In this document: positions 5,020-8,460 of the stretch, in pieces
Numbering within the stretch: the stretch's first letter is position 1
How the letters are laid out: each line of letters opens with the position of its first letter
Assembly: GCA_036397635.1 (NCBI GenBank)
Contig: DASWIP010000089.1
Coordinates: 1-8,460 of the forward strand
Origin: DASWIP01 sp036397635
GTDB taxonomy: Bacteria > Actinomycetota > AC-67
Direction: 5' to 3'
Length of the DNA stretch: 8,460 nt
Translations under genes and position numbers: made by a program
Notes under the pieces: generated by a model
What the model saw: only the letters and a program-made list of their open reading frames with translations
What the model was told of the DNA's origin: nothing
Databases searched by the model: none

Positions 5020-6048
5020 CTAGTCGACTTCCCAAGTGTCTCCGCTCGCGAGCAGCGTCGCCAGCTCTCCGCGGCCCAGCTCGGCGGTGGCGCGCTCGAG
5101 CTGCAACTCCATCTGCGTGCCGTAGACGGGCCGCTCGACCTCCCGGAAGATCCCGATCGGCGTCGGCTCGGTTGGACCGCGCGCGATGTGGGCAAGCTGG
5201 AAAGCCAGCGCAGGGTCCTCGCGCCGCGCGTCGTGCACGAGGAGGTTCTCCTCGCCGATCTTGACCACGTCCACGATCTCCAGCGCGCCCTGGGGCGTCA
5301 TCCGGATGCCCTTGGCCCCTTCCTTGCCGAAGCGGATCGGCTTGCCGTGCTCGAGCCGGATCTGGAAGTCGTCGCGGTTGTCCTTGCCGGTGACCATCTC
5401 GAAGGCGCCGTCGTTGAAGATGTTGCAGTTCTGGTAGATCTCGACGAACGAGGTCCCGCGGTGCGACGCGGCCGCCCGCAGCACTTCCGTGAGATGCTTG
5501 CGATCGACATCGAGCGACCGAGCCACGAACGTCGCCTCGGACCCCAGCGCCAGTGCGACCGGGTTGAACGGGTGATCCAATGACCCGAACGGCGTGGACT
5601 TGGTGACCTTGCCGACCTCAGATGTCGGCGAATACTGCCCCTTGGTCAGCCCGTAGATCTGGTTGTTGAACAGCAGGATCGTCAGATTCACGTTGCGGCG
5701 CATCGTGTGGATCAGATGGTTCCCACCGATCGACAGCCCATCGCCGTCGCCGGTGATCACCCAGACATGCAGATCCGGCCTCGCGGCAGCGAGCCCCGTG
5801 GCGATCGCCGGCGCGCGCCCGTGGATCCCGTGTACCCCGTAGGTGTTCATGTAGTACGGGAACCTGCTCGAGCAGCCGATCCCGGAGACGAACACCATGT
5901 CCTCGCGCGCGATCCCCAACTCGGGCATCAGCGACTGCACGGTCGACAGGATCGCGTAGTCCCCGCATCCGGGGCACCACCGCACCTCCTGGTCGCTGAC
6001 GAAGTCCTTCTTGGTCAGCGCTACCGGTCCTCCGTTGCCATCCGCCAT
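5020..6048 (-). CDS. korB: 2-oxoglutarate (2-oxoacid):ferredoxin oxidoreductase, beta subunit
   Basis: A 342-residue TPP-binding subunit of the CoA-dependent 2-oxoacid:ferredoxin oxidoreductase, which converts 2-oxoglutarate to succinyl-CoA and reduces ferredoxin in the cytosol. The TPP/Mg motif is GDGDGLSIGGNH (100-111) with the closing NN at 128-129. Four cysteines fit the family's 4Fe-4S ligands: Cys25 and Cys28 (WCPGCGDY), Cys59 (GIGCSS) and Cys208 (NCNIFND). Segments YGVHGIHGRA (70-79) and GQYSPTSEVGK (137-147) are typical. The ATG at 6048 lies 5 nt after the korA TGA; an in-frame GTG at 6051 is also possible. The only purine-rich site, GAGG, is inside the end of korA, about 11 nt away, so coupling is likely. 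The frame stays open far upstream inside korA, but that part has no family similarity. The 2-oxoglutarate preference is from overall likeness to KorB, not shown by the sequence. Confidence 0.92.
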   Translation of the reverse strand: MADGNGGPVALTKKDFVSDQEVRWCPGCGDYAILSTVQSLMPELGIAREDMVFVSGIGCSSRFPYYMNTYGVHGIHGRAPAIATGLAAARPDLHVWVITGDGDGLSIGGNHLIHTMRRNVNLTILLFNNQIYGLTKGQYSPTSEVGKVTKSTPFGSLDHPFNPVALALGSEATFVARSLDVDRKHLTEVLRAAASHRGTSFVEIYQNCNIFNDGAFEMVTGKDNRDDFQIRLEHGKPIRFGKEGAKGIRMTPQGALEIVDVVKIGEENLLVHDARREDPALAFQLAHIARGPTEPTPIGIFREVERPVYGTQMELQLERATAELGRGELATLLASGDTWEVD

Positions 6049-6053
6049 CACCG

Positions 6054-7898
6054 TCACAACCTCTTCTGGATCTCGGTCCGGATCTCGCCCGCCCGGAACG
6101 GCAGGCCCTGCACCTTGGTGTAGGACTTCGCGTCCACCAGGAACTCTGCCCGGATCAGCTTCACCAGCTGACCGAGGTTCATCTCGGGCACCAGCACCCG
6201 CGGATACCCACGAACCACATCGCCGATGTTGAGCGGCATCGGGTTCAGGTGCGTCAGGTGCGCGTGAGCGACCTTGCCGCCGTCGGCACGCACCGCTTTG
6301 CACGCAGCTCGGATCGCGCCGTACGACGACCCCCACCCCAGGACGAGCAGCTCGGCCTCCCCCGACGGGTCGTCAACCTCGAGCGCGGGGATATCGTCGG
6401 CGATCTTGGCGATGCGAGCAGCGCGCAGCCGCGACATGTACTCGTGGTTGGCCGGGTCGTAGGCGACGTTCCCGGTCCCGTCCTGCTTCTCGAGCCCGCC
6501 GATGCGATGCTCGAGCCCCGGCGTGCCCGGGACCGCCCAGGGTCGTGCAAGATTCTCATCGCGCAGGTAGGGCCAGAACGCCCCGTCGGGCCGGTTCGGT
6601 TCGGTCGCGTACGCCGGCGCGAAACGCGGCAATCCGTCGAGCGACGGCAGCCGCCACGGCTCCGAGGAGTTGGACAGGAACGTGTCCGACAGCAAGATCA
6701 CCGGCGTCCGATAGGTCACCGCGATCCGGGCCGCCTCGAACGCGGCGTGGAAGCAGTGCGCCGGCGTGTTCGCCGACACGATCGGGAGCGGCGACTCGCC
6801 GTGACGCCCGTACATCGCGAGCATCAGGTCGGCCGCTTCCTGCTTGGTCGGCAGGCCGGTGCTCGGTCCGCCTCGCTGCACGTCGACGATGACCATCGGA
6901 AGCTCGAGCACGATAGCCAGCGCGATCGACTCGGCCTTGAGGTCCATGCCGGGTCCGCTGGTCGCGGTCACACCGAGATTGCCGCCGAACGATGCCCCGA
7001 TGGCAGCGCAGGCCGCGGCGATCTCGTCCTCGGCCTGCATCGTGCGGACCCCGAAGTTCTTGTGCTTGGAAAGCTCGTGCAGGATCTCCGACGCCGGCGT
7101 GATCGGGTAGCTCGCGTAGAACAGCGGTACATCCCCGAGCTGCGAGGCGGCGATCAGGCCCCACGACAGCGCGACGCTGCCGGTGATGTTGCGGTACTGC
7201 CCCGCCTCGTGCGGCGCGGGCTTGACCGTGTACTGGTGCGCGAAGAGCTCGGCGGTCTCGCCGAACGCGTGCCCGGCCTTCAGCGCGCGTACGTTCGCCT
7301 CCAGGATCTCGGGCTGCTTCGCGAATCGCTTCTCGAGCCACGACAAGGTCACGTCCACCGGCCGGCTGTACATCCACGACACCAGCCCGAGGGCGAACAT
7401 GTTCTTCGCGCGCTCGGCTTCCTTCTTGGTGATCCCGTCGATGTCCTTGGTCGACTCGAGGGTCATCGAGGTCATCGGCACCTCGAACACCTGGTACGAG
7501 CTCAGCGTGCCGTCGGCGCGCGGGTCGGTCTTGTAGCCGGCGCGCTCGAGGTTCTTGTCGGTGAACGCATCGGCATTGACGATCAACACTCCGCCGGCTG
7601 CCAGATCGCTGATGTTGGCCGCCAGGCCCGCCGGATTCATCGCGATCAGCACGTTGGGCTGATCACCCGGCGTCAGGATGTCCTCGTCGGAGAAGTGGAT
7701 CTGGAAGCCGGACACCCCGGCGAGGGTGCCGGCCGGCGCGCGGATCTCGGCGGGGAAGTCCGGGAGCGTCGCCAGGTCGTTGCCGAGGATCGCCGTGGCG
7801 TTGGTGAACCGTTCTCCCGTGAGCTGCATGCCGTCCCCAGAATCTCCTGCGAACCGGATGACGACATGTGAAACCTCGTCCACATGTTTCGTGGTCAT
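6054..7898 (-). CDS. korA: 2-oxoglutarate (2-oxoacid):ferredoxin oxidoreductase, alpha subunit (gamma-alpha fusion)
   Basis: A 614-residue subunit in which the gamma domain precedes the pyrimidine-binding alpha domain. The gamma part begins IRFAGDSGDGMQLTGERF (14-31) and extends to about residue 200. The alpha part carries YPITPASE (264-271), TSGPGMDLK (313-321) and QRGGPSTGLPTKQE (341-354), the family's substrate and CoA contact regions, and a C-terminal domain with LLVLGWGSSYGA (517-528) and LVPEMNLGQL (569-578). There is no ferredoxin-like domain with 2x[4Fe-4S], unlike pyruvate:ferredoxin oxidoreductases. This agrees with KorA of mycobacteria, and in such two-subunit enzymes an external ferredoxin takes the electrons. 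The ATG at 7898 has no good Shine-Dalgarno (GAGGGG is 14 nt away) and the frame closes 18 nt upstream, so no earlier start exists. korB follows 5 nt downstream. Confidence 0.94.
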   Translation of the reverse strand: MTTKHVDEVSHVVIRFAGDSGDGMQLTGERFTNATAILGNDLATLPDFPAEIRAPAGTLAGVSGFQIHFSDEDILTPGDQPNVLIAMNPAGLAANISDLAAGGVLIVNADAFTDKNLERAGYKTDPRADGTLSSYQVFEVPMTSMTLESTKDIDGITKKEAERAKNMFALGLVSWMYSRPVDVTLSWLEKRFAKQPEILEANVRALKAGHAFGETAELFAHQYTVKPAPHEAGQYRNITGSVALSWGLIAASQLGDVPLFYASYPITPASEILHELSKHKNFGVRTMQAEDEIAAACAAIGASFGGNLGVTATSGPGMDLKAESIALAIVLELPMVIVDVQRGGPSTGLPTKQEAADLMLAMYGRHGESPLPIVSANTPAHCFHAAFEAARIAVTYRTPVILLSDTFLSNSSEPWRLPSLDGLPRFAPAYATEPNRPDGAFWPYLRDENLARPWAVPGTPGLEHRIGGLEKQDGTGNVAYDPANHEYMSRLRAARIAKIADDIPALEVDDPSGEAELLVLGWGSSYGAIRAACKAVRADGGKVAHAHLTHLNPMPLNIGDVVRGYPRVLVPEMNLGQLVKLIRAEFLVDAKSYTKVQGLPFRAGEIRTEIQKRL

Positions 7899-7930
7899 GG
7901 TGCTTCGATCATCCCCTCACCACTCGTGCC

Positions 7931-7958
7931 CTCGGGGTCTCGGGAAGGACGCCCCGAG
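7931..7958 (-). promoter_or_regulatory. Inverted repeat in the korA leader
   Basis: A perfect 7-bp inverted repeat (7931-7937 with 7952-7958, CTCGGGG/CCCCGAG) around a 14-nt loop, 33-60 nt before the korA start. If transcription begins near 7966, below the TAGGAT at 7973-7978, the hairpin lies in the 5' leader. It could be a leader structure or chance in GC-rich DNA. Confidence 0.35.
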
Positions 7959-7972
7959 CAAGCCGGATACTC

Positions 7973-7978
7973 ATCCTA
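7973..7978 (-). promoter_or_regulatory. Candidate -10 for korAB
   Basis: TAGGAT on the minus strand, 74 nt before the korA ATG, giving a leader of about 68 nt. No convincing -35 at 17 nt. Offered as the best candidate in the 167-bp divergent gap 7899-8065, in which I see no gene. Confidence 0.35.
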
Positions 7979-8051
7979 ACGCGCGTCCCACCGGCTCGTT
8001 GACAACCGACTTGGTCACCTCGGACAACCCGCGACATCGTGACCTGCGTCC

Positions 8052-8057
8052 TATACT
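8052..8057 (+). promoter_or_regulatory. -10 element for the cysteine desulfurase gene
   Basis: TATACT on the plus strand, 8 nt before GTG 8066, with no Shine-Dalgarno between. This predicts a leaderless message beginning at or next to the GTG. The -35 position is poor. A TTGACA at 7999-8004 is too far away (47 nt) to pair with it. Confidence 0.55.
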
Positions 8058-8065
8058 TCGGCCTT

Positions 8066-8460
8066 GTGAGCCTGTACCTGGACCACGCGTCCACCACACC
8101 ACCGTTGCCCGAGGCGGTCGAGGCGCTGGTCGAAGCGGCCCGGGAGGGCTTCGCCGATCCGTCGCGGCTCTACGGTGCGGCCCGGCGAGCCCGCATCCTG
8201 CTGGACCAGGCCCGGACGGCGGTGGCGGAGGCCATCAGCGCGCGCCCCGAGGAGATCGTGTTCACAGCCAGCGGCACCGAATCGTGCAACTTGGCCGTGG
8301 TAGGAGGCGCGCGCGCCGCAGCGGCGGCCCGGAAACCCCGCCGGATCGCGGTCTCCGCGGTCGAGCACACCGCGGTGCTGCGCGCCGCGCGTGCCCTGGA
8401 GGCCGAAGGCTTCGAGGTGCTCGAGCTGCCCGTGTCCGGCGAGGGCCTCGTCGACCTCGA
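8066..8460 (+). CDS. Cysteine desulfurase (NifS/IscS family), N-terminal part (cut by window edge)
   Basis: The first 131 codons of a PLP-dependent class V aminotransferase-fold enzyme that takes sulfur from cysteine for Fe-S clusters, tRNA thiolation or cofactors. The N-terminal signature YLDHASTTP (4-12) is intact. ARPEEIVFTASGTES (59-73) holds the PLP-phosphate loop, with Thr71 and Glu72, and Asn75 follows. VEHTAVL (99-105) carries His101, which stacks on PLP. The usual Asn-Pro-Ser-Ser after the first helix reads Asp31-Pro-Ser-Arg34. The PLP lysine and the persulfide cysteine lie beyond the window, so catalytic completeness and the IscS versus SufS/NifS type cannot be judged. GTG 8066 is chosen because the protein similarity begins 3 codons later and a -10 lies 8 nt upstream. 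In mycobacteria a similar gene precedes mnmA; whether that holds here is unknown. Confidence 0.92.
   Translation, partial: MSLYLDHASTTPPLPEAVEALVEAAREGFADPSRLYGAARRARILLDQARTAVAEAISARPEEIVFTASGTESCNLAVVGGARAAAAARKPRRIAVSAVEHTAVLRAARALEAEGFEVLELPVSGEGLVDL

Noticed and set aside
1731..5264. Plus-strand open frame of 1177 codons across the GMC operon and into korB
   Set aside because: It lies antisense to four genes with clear family motifs and in a different frame from the channel gene. Its translation is Arg/Ala/Gly/Asp-rich and shows no domain. Long shadow frames are expected opposite GC-rich genes.
6049..6336. N-terminal extension of korB by 96 codons into korA
   Set aside because: The extension is a shifted reading of the korA end and has no family similarity. 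KorB similarity starts just after ATG 6048, 5 nt past the korA stop.
6249..7871. Plus-strand open frame of 540 codons opposite korA
   Set aside because: The opposite strand is a full-length korA with every expected motif. The plus-strand product is Arg/Val/Gly-rich shadow sequence.
7998..8006. GTTGACAAC as an operator palindrome in the korA/desulfurase gap
   Set aside because: The arms are only 4 bp and do not extend. It could equally be a stray TTGACA with no -10 at 16-18 nt.
7909..8097. 62-codon minus-strand frame in the korA/cysteine desulfurase gap
   Set aside because: It overlaps the desulfurase start on the other strand, is Arg-rich, has no Shine-Dalgarno and covers the promoter region.

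Overview
The window is very GC-rich, with dense third-position G/C, short intergenic gaps and several start codons that sit directly behind a -10 element with no Shine-Dalgarno sequence. Together with a KorAB-type 2-oxoglutarate:ferredoxin oxidoreductase of the mycobacterial kind, this points to an actinobacterium (Actinomycetota), possibly an uncultivated or deep-branching lineage. That placement is inference from gene content and style. No rRNA, tRNA, CRISPR array, insertion sequence or phage gene was seen.

Layout. (1) 1-180, minus: the N-terminal 60 codons of anthranilate phosphoribosyltransferase (trpD), divergent across about 46 bp from an RpiB/LacAB-family isomerase (227-664, plus) that has lost several canonical catalytic residues. 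(2) 706-4079, minus: a tight four-gene operon transcribed as degenerate receiver protein, then gluconate-2-dehydrogenase-subunit-3-like protein, then GMC FAD oxidoreductase with a CxxCxxCxxxC motif, then DUF72 protein. Junctions are 3 bp, 0 bp and a one-base stop/start overlap. (3) 4189-4962, plus: a MIP-family channel behind a clear sigma70-type promoter, ending in a strong hairpin. (4) 5020-7898, minus: korA-korB, convergent with the channel. (5) 8066 to the end, plus: the N-terminal part of a cysteine desulfurase, divergent from korA.

Function. KorAB supplies CoA-dependent oxidative decarboxylation of 2-oxoglutarate with ferredoxin as electron acceptor. The cysteine desulfurase would supply sulfur for Fe-S clusters or tRNA thiolation. 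TrpD belongs to tryptophan synthesis.

The least conventional unit is the four-gene operon. It looks like a soluble FAD dehydrogenase with its small subunit, but has no cytochrome subunit and no export signal. It is led by a receiver that has lost most of its phosphorylation machinery and trailed by a DUF72 TIM-barrel protein. Second is the channel, whose hand-aligned selectivity filter reads His-Ile-Ala-Arg, as in plant TIP and AQP8-type aquaporins, and which carries a His-rich tail. I saw no wholly new class of system; these are the best candidates for something not yet described.
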